A stretch of DNA of 64,000 bases, from NCBI GenBank assembly GCA_964511875.1, contig CAZEHS010000004.1:1-64000 (forward strand). Direction: 5' to 3'. Below the pieces are notes generated by a model that had not been told where the DNA came from, made no database searches, and worked only from the letters and a program-made list of their open reading frames with translations. Made by a program: the position numbers and the translations under genes. This document shows positions 33,050 to 41,767 of the stretch, in pieces. Position 1 is the first letter of the stretch, and every line of letters starts with the position of its first letter. The stretch comes from CAZEHS01 sp964511875 (GTDB taxonomy: Bacteria; Bacillota; Clostridia; Peptostreptococcales; Acidaminobacteraceae).

Positions 33050-33360
33050 ATTTGAATCTCCTTTTGATAATGCTTCCTAAATTCTACGTCAAATTTAGAA
33101 TTCTTTGATTTTCAATTTTTTACGAAGAACTCAAGCAGTTCATTCCACGTTTTAACATTTCTTCTACCCTTTACTCGACATATTTATTACACCTATACCC
33201 TTTTTTTAGAACCGCAACACCGTTTCGCGGTCAATTAATAAGCCATTCATTTGTTGTGGCAAATGTACAATTACAAAAGCAAAAAGAACCGTCCCTTATG
33301 TTTTGAGTTCAAGTTTGCATGAGTAAATTCCAGTGTGCAGAAACTATCCTTACAAAAATA

Positions 33361-33391
33361 AAACGGCCTGTCCTGGAAGGGTAGCGGTGGG
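33361..33391. repeat. Short direct repeat, right copy
   Basis: Second copy of the motif at 32571-32600, directly after the intergenic stretch 33050-33360. That stretch contains no gene I can recognise. Confidence 0.4.
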
Positions 33392-33420
33392 GGATGCAGG
33401 CGGTTTATTGTAGATAGTCT

Positions 33421-34218
33421 TCAGTTTGATGGTACAACGTCTGTTAGCCACTTGTAGAATGAAGCATAGGCTTTGCTATCAGTATCCAAATAATCCATAT
33501 GACCTGCCTCCGGGACTTCTATGAAATCTATCTCATCTCCAGCAGATCTTGCCAAACGGGCGTATTCTCTTGCCAATTCAACCGGCAGTCCATCATCAAG
33601 GGTACCATGCATGATAAGCTGACGCACACCAAGGGGGATCATTTCAATGGGCGAACTTATTAGGTATCTCTCAGGGACTTCCATCGGTGATCCACCGAGC
33701 AAATCTGAAACGGCATCATCTCCTGCATGGGCTTCATATCCGCTTCTAAGATCAACAACTGGAGCTAAACCGACGACTGCACAGGGTTTTATTCGTAACC
33801 TCGTAAATGGGGAAGGGAACTCGCTGTCTTGTGCAGCGCACCACAATGCCAGATGACCACCGGCAGAGTGCCCGGCAATGATCACACGCCTCAAATCAAG
33901 TTCAATGCCGCTCTGTACAAATTGCTCCAGGTGATTTACCGCTTCAATAACATCATTGAATGTGCCTGGCCATCCGCCACCCTCTGCATCCAAGCGACGG
34001 TATTCCAAGTTCCAAACTGCAAAGCCATGTGATGCAAGATCAAGAGCCATTGACGACAGTTGTTTTCGATCATAAGGCATACGCCAGAAGCCGCCATGAA
34101 GCAGGCAAATGACTGCAGGAAATTTTTTTTCGGTCAGGTATAGATCGCCTTCTTGGAAGAGCTCGGTTCCGTATTTTGCGGTGGTTTTTGAAAAGTGATG
34201 AATCGAAGAGCGGGGCAT
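33421..34218 (-). CDS. Alpha/beta hydrolase (BD-FAE/kynurenine-formamidase-like esterase)
   Basis: A 265-residue alpha/beta hydrolase. The oxyanion motif HGGFW is at 41-45, the nucleophile elbow GHSAGGH puts Ser at 118, and the acid and histidine lie in HGTLDDGLPV and PEAGHMDYLD. The HGGxW box plus GHSAGGH is shared by kynurenine formamidases and carboxylesterases of the hormone-sensitive-lipase-like group. The ATG at 34218 has GGAGG upstream; the frame opens at 34236. No signal peptide; cytosolic. No kynurenine-pathway neighbour is present, so a general esterase is the safer call. Confidence 0.78.
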   Translation of the reverse strand: MPRSSIHHFSKTTAKYGTELFQEGDLYLTEKKFPAVICLLHGGFWRMPYDRKQLSSMALDLASHGFAVWNLEYRRLDAEGGGWPGTFNDVIEAVNHLEQFVQSGIELDLRRVIIAGHSAGGHLALWCAAQDSEFPSPFTRLRIKPCAVVGLAPVVDLRSGYEAHAGDDAVSDLLGGSPMEVPERYLISSPIEMIPLGVRQLIMHGTLDDGLPVELAREYARLARSAGDEIDFIEVPEAGHMDYLDTDSKAYASFYKWLTDVVPSN

Positions 34219-34272
34219 AGAACCTCCAAAATACAAACGGAACCTTCATTTACACATAGTCGTTATTTCGTT

Positions 34273-35259
34273 TCAATTAATTGTTATTATGACATTTCCC
34301 TTCTTATGCCCTTTATCAACGTATCTATGAGCATCCACCATTTGCGCCATCGGATAAATCCGGTCAATGACTGGTTTTAAATGTCCATCTTCAACAAGTT
34401 TTTTCAGATAATTTATAAATTCAGCATTTGGTGAAAAAGTTCCTCCAATCATTTTTTTCTTACTACCCATCAGGCCTAATCTTATTCGGATTTCTGTTGC
34501 GGGAGTAGTCATTGCATGAATATATATGCCAGTCGATTTAAGCGAGTTAATTGTACCGGTAATTGGACTTTTTCCAACAGTATCAAAAATAACATCATAC
34601 TTTTCACCATTTCGGGTAAAATCGGTACTTTTATAATCGATTACTTCATCTGCCCCTAATGACTTCACCATGTCCAGATTATCTGTACTGCATACTCCTG
34701 TAACTTCAGCACCAAAGTATTTGGCAATCTGAACAGCACTACTGCCTACACTTCCGGAAGCTCCATATATAAGCACTTTTTGATCTTTCCGTATATCTCC
34801 TTTTCTTAAAAAATACAAGGCAGTATTGCCACCCCATGGAATTGCGGCAGCTTCTTCATATGTCAGATCAATTGGTTTGATACTTAAACACCCATTTTCA
34901 GGAATGCAAATATACTCGGCATAAGCACCTAAATTGTGTCCGGTAGATCCAAAAACATGATCGCCCTTACTGAAATGCTGCACATCACTTCCTACTGCTT
35001 CAATCTCCCCAGCAAAAACACTGCCTAGTACAGCTTTATTTGGTTTTCTTAAACCAAGTGTTAAGCGGGCGGGAATCCAAAAGGATAATGGTACTCGAAA
35101 ACCACGAATCCTGGAGTCACCTATTGATACTGTTGTTGCATGTATTTTAACTAACACTTCAGTTTTTTTAGGTATTGGTTTTTCGATTTCCGCCATATTA
35201 AGAACTTCCGGCGGCCCATATTTAGAGCATATAATTGCTTTCATTTTTGCTTCTGGCAT
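34273..35259 (-). CDS. Zinc-less MDR oxidoreductase (quinone reductase-like)
   Basis: A 328-residue medium-chain dehydrogenase/reductase. The N-terminal GroES-like domain lacks the structural and catalytic zinc cysteines. The NADPH motif GASGSVGSSAVQIAKYFGA is followed by CSTDNLDMVKSLGADEVIDY. These mark quinone oxidoreductase/NAD(P)-dependent alcohol dehydrogenase-like proteins of the YhdH/Qor group. AGGATGATC lies before the ATG. It is transcribed with, or in parallel to, the esterase gene. Substrate unknown; probably reduction of a small electrophilic carbonyl or quinone. Confidence 0.78.
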   Translation of the reverse strand: MPEAKMKAIICSKYGPPEVLNMAEIEKPIPKKTEVLVKIHATTVSIGDSRIRGFRVPLSFWIPARLTLGLRKPNKAVLGSVFAGEIEAVGSDVQHFSKGDHVFGSTGHNLGAYAEYICIPENGCLSIKPIDLTYEEAAAIPWGGNTALYFLRKGDIRKDQKVLIYGASGSVGSSAVQIAKYFGAEVTGVCSTDNLDMVKSLGADEVIDYKSTDFTRNGEKYDVIFDTVGKSPITGTINSLKSTGIYIHAMTTPATEIRIRLGLMGSKKKMIGGTFSPNAEFINYLKKLVEDGHLKPVIDRIYPMAQMVDAHRYVDKGHKKGNVIITIN

Positions 35260-35590
35260 GTGATCATCCTCCTATTGGAAACTCAACAAATGGTATAACC
35301 CCATAGCTAACATTCTACCCTGCGCGTCCTTTTTCAGGAGCGACAATCTGTGGTTCAGATAGAAAGCTGAAGTCGGTCTAATAGGTTGCTTTTGAGCACC
35401 AAGAAAATTCGATATTATCACAGTTCATGTAATTTATACCCAGAAGCCCATCTGACATTCGGCGGTTTCACACCGTGACGTGGAAGCCTAACTTGAAGAA
35501 TGCTAATGAACGTGCATGGCAAGAGGCAATAGGTTTTTAGAAAAGGCAAGAAAGCCGGTCATATCCAATAACCAATTGCTAATAACCCAT
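35260..35590. other. Intergenic stretch without a recognised gene
   Basis: No frame with a ribosome site and family resemblance. The sequence between the oxidoreductase start and the flavodoxin stop looks like eroded DNA. Confidence 0.35.
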
Positions 35591-36106
35591 CTAAGTAGGG
35601 CTGTTTACCTTCTGCCATAGGCCAATAGCAAATTCTTCTGCATGCTTGAGGTCCTCGCTGTTCGGCCTTCCCTTGTTCAATCCACCGAAAAACTTGAGAA
35701 AGCTATTTGTATCAAATCCCTTGCAGCTGAATTCATCGACAATTATAAAACCTTTTGAAGCCAGTTTCTCCCTGAGCAATGAGTGATCCTTTTCAACCTT
35801 GCCTGCTCCCTGAATGGCACTGGTTGAAAATATAAAACTCTTCTGGTTGTTTACCGTTGATAGCCTATCCACAAGGTCCAGAATGGGTTTGTAGTGTTTC
35901 CCGCTGTCTATTCCTGCACCAAAACCAATCAGATCATACTGCTGAAGATCCTCCTGAGTTACCTGGTCCGGCGTTTTGATCTGCGCGTTAAGAACATCCG
36001 AAAAAACCTGGGCGATTTTGGCCGTGTTGTTGTGGTGATAGGAATACAACACTATTAGGCACTTAATGGATAGAGAATCTGTGACCATACTTTCAATACG
36101 ACTCAA
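35591..36106 (-). CDS. Flavodoxin-like protein
   Basis: A ~171-residue flavodoxin-fold protein. The first strand CLIVLYSYHHNNTAKIAQVF carries the phosphate-binding loop, GFGAGIDSGKHYKPILDLVD the second flavin loop, and FIFSTSAIQG the third. The open frame begins with GTG at 36115, but GGAGG overlaps that codon and lies eight bases before the in-frame TTG at 36106, so TTG is chosen. It starts ~20 bases after the HEAT-repeat gene and is likely cotranscribed with it. A diverged partial copy sits at window positions 1-197. Confidence 0.78.
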   Translation of the reverse strand: MSRIESMVTDSLSIKCLIVLYSYHHNNTAKIAQVFSDVLNAQIKTPDQVTQEDLQQYDLIGFGAGIDSGKHYKPILDLVDRLSTVNNQKSFIFSTSAIQGAGKVEKDHSLLREKLASKGFIIVDEFSCKGFDTNSFLKFFGGLNKGRPNSEDLKHAEEFAIGLWQKVNSPT

Positions 36107-36127
36107 TTTTTCCACCTCCGATTATGA

Positions 36128-36874
36128 CTATATCCCAAGTTTTTTCTTTAATCGCTCTGTCCATTCATTATCCATTCTTTCAAGCCTTTTCTTCTTCATA
36201 TTCTCTTTAATAATCCAACGAATGTCCTTATCTGTGCATTCTATCCATTTTTCTATGAGTCTCTTTCCTTCATTAGGATTTCCAGCCACTGCAACACTCC
36301 AGCAATAAGCCATTCCCTTCTTTAAAGCGATATAACTCTCTTCTTTTCTATCTTGGATTTCACATATTGATTCCATTATTCGGTCCAGTAGTCTCAAAAT
36401 TTTTGATACTTGTTTTTCCTCTTTTAGCAACTTCGGCTCACAAAGCGCAGCTGCAGCAGCCCTCTTTTCATAATTGTTGCCTTGAGCCCATTTTTCCATT
36501 TCATTTATCAGTTCTTCAATATAGTTTTCTCCATAAATCTGCAAAGCCATTGCTACTGCTTCTCGTGTTCTCCATCGAGGGTCTGATGATAACAAACGTA
36601 ATGTTTCAAGATACTCTTTCTTTCCTTGTACTATGAGTGCACCTAGCCCCAAAGTCCCACAGAAATGCAGAAATTCTTCTGGAGTATTAACTGGCGCTTT
36701 TTCAGGTGTGAAATTAAGTAGTTCTAAAAAAAGGGCTTCCTTCCCTGAAATAGCAACTGCTTGAGCTAACTCAATATTGCCGCGCGGGCCGGGAAGCCCA
36801 GATTCCTCCATCAAGAAGGCTTTCCAGTTCTTAAGGTTATTCAGTTCATCTATGTATTCTTCTATCTTTTTCAT
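36128..36874 (-). CDS. HEAT-repeat protein
   Basis: A 248-residue all-helical protein. Repeating units such as DPRWRTREAVAMALQIYG, NYEKRAAAAALCEPKLL and TDKDIRWIIKENMKKKRLER are HEAT-like, as in DNA-alkylation-repair-type and PBS-lyase HEAT proteins. These are protein-binding scaffolds of unknown partner. GGAGAgtat precedes the ATG at 36874. The longer frame to 36922 would translate the edge of an attC-like repeat and is rejected. That repeat follows immediately upstream, so this gene resembles the cassette-type genes at 556 and 1693. Confidence 0.65.
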   Translation of the reverse strand: MKKIEEYIDELNNLKNWKAFLMEESGLPGPRGNIELAQAVAISGKEALFLELLNFTPEKAPVNTPEEFLHFCGTLGLGALIVQGKKEYLETLRLLSSDPRWRTREAVAMALQIYGENYIEELINEMEKWAQGNNYEKRAAAAALCEPKLLKEEKQVSKILRLLDRIMESICEIQDRKEESYIALKKGMAYCWSVAVAGNPNEGKRLIEKWIECTDKDIRWIIKENMKKKRLERMDNEWTERLKKKLGI

Positions 36875-36904
36875 ATACTCTCCAACTTCTATTTCTGGCC
36901 GATG

Positions 36905-36990
36905 TCGCATAACGTTCCGCATGCCGACGCCTTTGAACCGAACAAGAGAGCCTGACCCAGAAGCGGGGCTTGCCCCCTGTTACGGCTTTT
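36905..36990 (-). repeat. attC-like repeat, copy 3 (truncated)
   Basis: It begins GCATAACGTTCCGCATGCCG and continues through GAACCGAACA, AGCCTGACCC and GGGGCttGCCCC in register with the copies at 1542 and 2538. It then loses similarity at about 36985, where the MerR remnant region begins. The right half with the long variable stem is missing. Confidence 0.55.
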
Positions 36991-37074
36991 AATATTCTGT
37001 TCAGAGAATGCCAAGTCATCACTTAACTGATCAGAATGAGGGAAGAACAATACTCTTTACAGACACATATCGGT

Positions 37075-37245
37075 GTTCTTTAGACAGGTGACGATGGAAA
37101 TCCACTCCATATCATGGTCATCATAGATGCGAATGCCTGCCGAGGTACGCATGATTGGCGGCAAAATCTGTTATTTCTCGTAAAAACGGAGTGTGGATGG
37201 GGGAAGCCCGGTAAGTTCAGAAACTTTCTTAATAGAATAATGATA
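37075..37245 (-). pseudogene. MerR-type regulator remnant
   Basis: On the minus strand the frame reads KKVSELTGLPPSTLRFYEK, a stop, then ILPPIMRTSAGIRIYDDHDM and WISIVTCLKNT. This is the N-terminal winged-helix of a MerR family protein with an in-frame stop after FYEK and no start codon in frame. It ends near the truncated attC-like repeat, which replaces the rest of the gene. Confidence 0.75.
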
Positions 37246-37269
37246 TCATACACATCATAATAATAACGA

Positions 37270-37300
37270 TTGACTTAAACTCAACTTTAAGCTTTATGAT
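37270..37300 (+). promoter_or_regulatory. MerR-type promoter with 19-bp spacer
   Basis: TTGACT (37270-37275) and TATGAT (37295-37300) are separated by 19 bp that hold the dyad CTTAAActcaacTTTAAG. This over-long spacer with a central dyad is the signature of promoters untwisted by MerR proteins. The divergent MerR gene and the target gene are both broken. Confidence 0.8.
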
Positions 37301-37338
37301 GTGATTATACAATGCAATTTTCAAGGGAGAGATAATAA

Positions 37339-37383
37339 ATGGCTAAGCAATTTGAACAAGATATTATAAACACAGATAGTTGA
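37339..37383 (+). pseudogene. Truncated target gene of the MerR promoter
   Basis: GGGAGAGATAATAA precedes an ATG, but the frame stops after 14 codons (MAKQFEQDIINTDS). It is probably the first codons of the gene once driven by the MerR-type promoter, cut by a deletion. Confidence 0.45.
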
Positions 37384-37571
37384 GAATGTAAAAATCATTT
37401 AAAAGATCTGATTTACATTGTAATAAACTTAAGCCATCGTCTGGAATGCCTCTTTAAGACTCGGAATCTGTCTATAAGTGATAAAATCGAAATTATTGTA
37501 TTTGTCAGGTAACTGTGGTAGTATTCCAATGAAAATGTGTATAATGATATATAACGATTGAGGTGGTGCGT

Positions 37572-38294
37572 ATGCTAAGTCACAATGATATGATGCCCTT
37601 GTACCAACAGATAAAGGAACGAATCAAGGAATCAATCCTCAAAGAGGAGCTGAAGCCGGGCGAGAAGATCCAGACTGAGCTAGAACTGATTTCGAAATAT
37701 GGCGTCAGCCGGATCACTGTCAGGAATGCTATTTCGGATCTAGTCGAAGAAGGTTATCTGATCAAGAAGCAGGGCAAAGGCACATTTGTAAACAAGCGGA
37801 AAATGGAAAGAGAGATCATCACTTTTCTCAGCTTCACAATGGCTTGTAAGGCCAAAGGCGTAAAACCCAGCAGCAAATTGATCAAAAGAGATATCATCGA
37901 ACCAACCAGCGAGGATTTGGAGGAATTGGAGCTCGTCGATGAAGATAAGGTCATTCATATCCAAAGAATCCGCTATGCGGACGATGAGCCCATCATGATT
38001 GAGAACAACTACTTTTCGTATGAAAAGTATAAATTTCTGATGGAGGAAAATCTGGAATCCTCACTTTATGAGATTCTCTCAAAGAAATACGACATCAACC
38101 CTTGCAAATCAAGAAGCACCATTGAAATTGCCAAGGCCGGGGATGAAGAAGTGGCCCATCTGAAAATCACCAAAGGCTCTCCGCTTTTCAACATTACTGC
38201 AACGGCCTATGACGTTGACAACCATCCTGTCCATCGGTCAGAGCAGATTATCGTGGGGGAGAAGTTCAAACTCTCCTATACCAATGGATTTTAA
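37572..38294 (+). CDS. frlR: GntR/HutC family regulator of the frl-type operon
   Basis: A 240-residue GntR-family repressor. The N-terminal winged helix (PLYQQIKERIKESILKEELK, KIQTELELISKYGVSRITVR, GKGTFV) is followed by a UTRA ligand domain from about residue 90. The ATG at 37572 has GAGGTGG upstream; GTG codons at 37563 and 37566 open the frame. A TATAAT box at about 37540-37545 lies beside ATATAACGAT, a half-site of the palindrome before the next operon, pointing to autoregulation. The neighbourhood order matches Bacillus FrlR, which senses a fructoselysine phosphate-type effector. Confidence 0.82.
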   Translation: MLSHNDMMPLYQQIKERIKESILKEELKPGEKIQTELELISKYGVSRITVRNAISDLVEEGYLIKKQGKGTFVNKRKMEREIITFLSFTMACKAKGVKPSSKLIKRDIIEPTSEDLEELELVDEDKVIHIQRIRYADDEPIMIENNYFSYEKYKFLMEENLESSLYEILSKKYDINPCKSRSTIEIAKAGDEEVAHLKITKGSPLFNITATAYDVDNHPVHRSEQIIVGEKFKLSYTNGF

Positions 38295-38461
38295 ACAAGC
38301 TTTACCTGATTTCAGCATCAAGCCCTATGCGCGGAGAATATGACTCCCTGCATGGGGCTTTTTAGCAACCCGAGATATTTGAAATCGAGAAAATCATCGG
38401 ATCGGACTATTATTTTTAGATTTGTATATTTACATTTATACAGGACCATGCTACTATGATG

Positions 38462-38479
38462 TCATATAACGTTATATGA
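38462..38479 (+). promoter_or_regulatory. GntR operator upstream of the frl-type operon
   Basis: Perfect 18-bp palindrome TCATATAACGTTATATGA, just downstream of a TATGAT box (about 38455-38460) and about 45 bases before the first SIS gene. The half-site ATATAACG also occurs before the regulator gene itself. Confidence 0.8.
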
Positions 38480-38522
38480 TGTATTTAGGGCATTGAAAAT
38501 CATGTATCCAAGGAGAACTTAA

Positions 38523-39497
38523 ATGACTGAGAAGGAAATTGTAAAGAGTATCGTATCACGCACGGAGAACAAAGGAGGCGTCAAACAGGTCTATCTGATT
38601 GCCTGTGGAGGTTCCTTTGCGAGCTATTATCCTGCAAAGTACTTCCTACAAAGCGAAGCCACGGCGCTAAAAGTGGAACATTACAGCAGCAATGAATTCG
38701 TGCATGCGGCCCCGAAAGCACTCGGAGAGAATTCTATAGTAATCCTTACATCCCATGCTGGAAATACACCGGAGACGGTTGCAGCAGCAGAGATGGCTCA
38801 AGGAAAAGGCGCTGCAACTATTTGTCTGACTTTCACAGAAGATTCCCCACTGACTAAGTTTGGAGACTATAATATTACTTATGAGTTTGGGAACAACTCG
38901 GATGTTATGAACCAGAAGACAGCGATTCCATTAGCCTTGGCAGTTGAAATCCTGAACCAGGTAGAAGGATATGCCCATTACGAGAAGGCACTGGATGGCT
39001 TTGGTAAAATCCAGAATATCACGAAAAATGCAAAATCCTTGATTGAAGACAGAGCTGTGAAATTCGGAAAAGCATTTAAAGATGAAAAACTGATTTACGT
39101 TATGGGCAGCGGCGCCAGCTATGGCGAGGTTTATGCATTCTCGATCTGTATCCTATTGGAAATGCAGTGGGTCAATTCCGCAGCGATCCACTCGGGGGAA
39201 TATTTCCATGGCCCCTTCGAAATCACTGACAGAGAGACTCCCTTCCTGATGCTGATGAGCGAGGGCAGGACACGGCCTCTGGATGAAAGAGCGCTGAGCT
39301 TTCTTTCTAAATATGGCGAAAAAATGGAATTACTGGATGCAAAGGAGTATGGTCTGGATCAGATTGATGCAGCCGTTGTCGACTTCTTTAATCCGCTTGT
39401 TTTCGTGAATGTCATGCGTGTGTATGCCGAACAGCTTGCTGAAGCCCGGAACCATCCGCTTTCAGAGCGACGGTATATGTGGAAGTTCGAATATTAA
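38523..39497 (+). CDS. frlB: SIS-domain deglycase, fructoselysine-6-phosphate deglycase-like (copy 1)
   Basis: A 324-residue protein with two SIS (sugar isomerase) domains (YLIACGGSFASYYPAKYFLQ, then ILTSHAGNTPETVAAAEMA; second domain YVMGSGASYGEVYAFSI). It resembles FrlB/GlmS isomerase-domain proteins that cleave phosphorylated Amadori products into glucose-6-phosphate and the free amino acid. CCAAGGAGAACTTAA precedes ATG. First gene of an operon with a PfkB kinase and an ABC importer, the frl gene set. A second paralogue at 43523 differs clearly, so the two may act on different glycated amines. Confidence 0.84.
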   Translation: MTEKEIVKSIVSRTENKGGVKQVYLIACGGSFASYYPAKYFLQSEATALKVEHYSSNEFVHAAPKALGENSIVILTSHAGNTPETVAAAEMAQGKGAATICLTFTEDSPLTKFGDYNITYEFGNNSDVMNQKTAIPLALAVEILNQVEGYAHYEKALDGFGKIQNITKNAKSLIEDRAVKFGKAFKDEKLIYVMGSGASYGEVYAFSICILLEMQWVNSAAIHSGEYFHGPFEITDRETPFLMLMSEGRTRPLDERALSFLSKYGEKMELLDAKEYGLDQIDAAVVDFFNPLVFVNVMRVYAEQLAEARNHPLSERRYMWKFEY

Positions 39498-39539
39498 GAG
39501 GTCGACCGGATTAGGTGGATCTGAATATCAGGTGGGATT

Positions 39540-40382
39540 ATGATCAGAGCAATCGGAATAGGCGACAACGTCGTGGACAAGTACATCCATACCCGTATCA
39601 TGTATCCAGGCGGGAATGCACTCAATTTCAGCGTGTATGCCAATATGCTGGGGTATCAAACGGCCTATCTAGGCACTCTCGGAAGTGACACAGCAGCAGC
39701 ACACATTGAAAAAGTATTGACGGAACTTAATGTGGATATCTCACGCTGTAGGCATGTGGAAGGCGAGAACGGGTTTGCAAGAGTTAGCCTTGTAGATGGG
39801 GACCGGGTATTCCTCAAAGGTAATCAAGGCGGGGTCCAAAAAGAGCATCCGATTGTCCTCAGCGAAGACGACATGACGTATATCAAGAGTTTCGATATTG
39901 TACACACCAGCTGTTACAGCTATAACATGGAAAACGAAATTGTTAGGTTTAAAGAGGCTGGGATATCAGTTTCATATGATTTTTCCAATCATTTTAATGA
40001 AACGTTGATGGAGAAAGTATGCCCACATGTGGATTTCAGTTGTTTCTCCTGTAGTCACCTGAATGATCAGGAAATCAGAGAATTGCTGCTTCATGCCCAT
40101 TTGCTTGGTGGCGGTATTGCTTTAGGAACTGCAGGTTCCAGAGGTGCCATTCTATACGACGGCGCAGACTACTATCATCAAAGTCCTGACACAGTTCAGG
40201 CAATCGATACATTGGGCGCAGGGGATTCCTTCATAACGGCATTTGTTTTGAACTATATCGTCCAGTCCAGAAAGAGTGAAGGAAAAGCAGAGGTCATCGT
40301 GGAAAGCCTGAAAAGGGGCGCTGCTTTTGCGGCCCAGAATTGCATGGTATGTGGTGCGTTTGGATACGGACTAAACTATTAG
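39540..40382 (+). CDS. frlD: PfkB family kinase, fructoselysine 6-kinase-like
   Basis: A 280-residue ribokinase-family sugar kinase. The N-terminal glycine box (MYPGGNALNFSVYANMLGYQ) binds the sugar, and DTLGAGDSFITAF near the C-terminus carries the catalytic Asp. FrlD-type kinases phosphorylate fructosamines on C6 before the SIS deglycase acts. Gene order SIS-PfkB-ABC-SIS supports this role. It follows the SIS gene by 42 bp with GGTGG upstream of ATG. Confidence 0.84.
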   Translation: MIRAIGIGDNVVDKYIHTRIMYPGGNALNFSVYANMLGYQTAYLGTLGSDTAAAHIEKVLTELNVDISRCRHVEGENGFARVSLVDGDRVFLKGNQGGVQKEHPIVLSEDDMTYIKSFDIVHTSCYSYNMENEIVRFKEAGISVSYDFSNHFNETLMEKVCPHVDFSCFSCSHLNDQEIRELLLHAHLLGGGIALGTAGSRGAILYDGADYYHQSPDTVQAIDTLGAGDSFITAFVLNYIVQSRKSEGKAEVIVESLKRGAAFAAQNCMVCGAFGYGLNY

Positions 40383-40395
40383 AAGGGGTGGACAC

Positions 40396-41697
40396 ATGAA
40401 AAATCGAAATGGATTGATGATTCTTCTAGCAGTATGTGTTACTTTCGTAATGTTATTCTCGGGATGCTCCGCAAAAGCAGCGGAACCTGCTGTAAAGGAC
40501 GATGGTCAGGTTACAATAAAATTTCTGCATCGCTGGCCGATGGAGCCAAATAAAAGCTTCCTCGATAAAGTAGTAGCGGATTTTGAGACTGCGAATCCAA
40601 ATATCAAGATAGACATGCAGTCAATTGCGAATGATCCATACAAAGAAAAAATCAAAATCATCTTAGGTACAGAAGAAGCACCCGACGTTTTCTTCACATG
40701 GAGTGGGGAGTTCATGTATCGATTCGTACGAGAGAACAAAATCTTCGATCTTACCCAAGCGCTCAACACAGATGGGTGGAAAGATTCTTTGATGGAAGCT
40801 CAGGTGAAACCCTTCACACTGGATGATAAGACCTATGGGATTCCCTATCGAGTTGAGGGAAAGGTGTTCTTCTATAACACGAAAATCTTCAATGATAATG
40901 GACTTCAGGTGCCCAAAACCTGGGATGAGTTCCTGACAGTCTGCAAAACGCTGAAGAGCAAAGGCATTACTCCCATTGCATATGGAAATCAGGCCCCATG
41001 GGCAAGTGCACACTATATTGGCACATTGAACCAAAAGGTAGTGGCAGAAGACGTGCGGATTAAGGACTACAATGCGAAGACCGGGGAATTCACCGATCCT
41101 GGATACTTGGAAGCGCTCAAGAAATATCAGGAACTGATTCCTTATTTCAACGCGAATTCGAATGCACTTTCACACCAACAGGCAAGACAGACCTGGATCA
41201 ATGGCGATGCGGCCATGATGTATCTGGAAACCGCAGAAATTGGCGAAGTTCAAGATATCCAAGCGGCAGATTTTCAGTGGGACATGTTTAAATTTCCAGA
41301 TATTACAGATGGCAAAGGGGATCAGAACAAGTTGACAGGTGCACCCGAAGGCTTCGTGATCTCTGCGAACACGAAGCATCCGGAGGAAGCCATCGCATTT
41401 CTGAAGTATCTCACAGGTGAAGAAGTGGGATTGCAGGAGGTCAAGGCTACTGGAATCATAAACGGTATTAAAGGCCTATACAACACATCAAATGCGGATG
41501 AAAAGGTCGTTAAGGCCTCGGATCTCATTAATGAAGCTTCTGATATCGTGTACTGGTTGGATACTGACATAGATGCCAAACTCGTGAACGTTTACCTGGC
41601 AGAAACACAAAGTCTTACCAATAACGAAACGACTCCGGAAGCGATGATGGAGGCCATCAAAAAGACTGCCCAGGAAGTCAGGAATACAGCGCAATAA
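40396..41697 (+). CDS. frlO: ABC transporter solute-binding lipoprotein (FrlO-like)
   Basis: A 433-residue family-1 extracellular binding protein. The lipoprotein signal peptide has Cys at about residue 24, followed by the maltose-type fold (VTIKFLHRWPMEPNKSFLDK, FFYNTKIFNDNGLQVPKTWD, PEGFVISANTKHPEEAIAFL). It captures the glycated amino acid or peptide outside the cell and passes it to the two permeases downstream. The ATP-hydrolysing subunit is not in the operon and is presumably a shared MsmX-type ATPase elsewhere, as in Bacillus. Confidence 0.86.
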   Translation: MKNRNGLMILLAVCVTFVMLFSGCSAKAAEPAVKDDGQVTIKFLHRWPMEPNKSFLDKVVADFETANPNIKIDMQSIANDPYKEKIKIILGTEEAPDVFFTWSGEFMYRFVRENKIFDLTQALNTDGWKDSLMEAQVKPFTLDDKTYGIPYRVEGKVFFYNTKIFNDNGLQVPKTWDEFLTVCKTLKSKGITPIAYGNQAPWASAHYIGTLNQKVVAEDVRIKDYNAKTGEFTDPGYLEALKKYQELIPYFNANSNALSHQQARQTWINGDAAMMYLETAEIGEVQDIQAADFQWDMFKFPDITDGKGDQNKLTGAPEGFVISANTKHPEEAIAFLKYLTGEEVGLQEVKATGIINGIKGLYNTSNADEKVVKASDLINEASDIVYWLDTDIDAKLVNVYLAETQSLTNNETTPEAMMEAIKKTAQEVRNTAQ

Positions 41698-41710
41698 CAG
41701 AAGGTCCCGT

Positions 41711-41738
41711 GAGGCAGCGGTTTTCCAGCCGCTGCCTC
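41711..41738 (+). terminator. Intra-operon hairpin after the solute-binding gene
   Basis: GAGGCAGCGG/CCGCTGCCTC with a short loop and AAATTT afterwards. As at 17483 and 63157, a hairpin directly follows the binding-protein gene and probably tunes read-through to the permeases. Confidence 0.65.
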
Positions 41739-41767
41739 AAATTTAAAAACAGGAAGATGGGAGTAAG

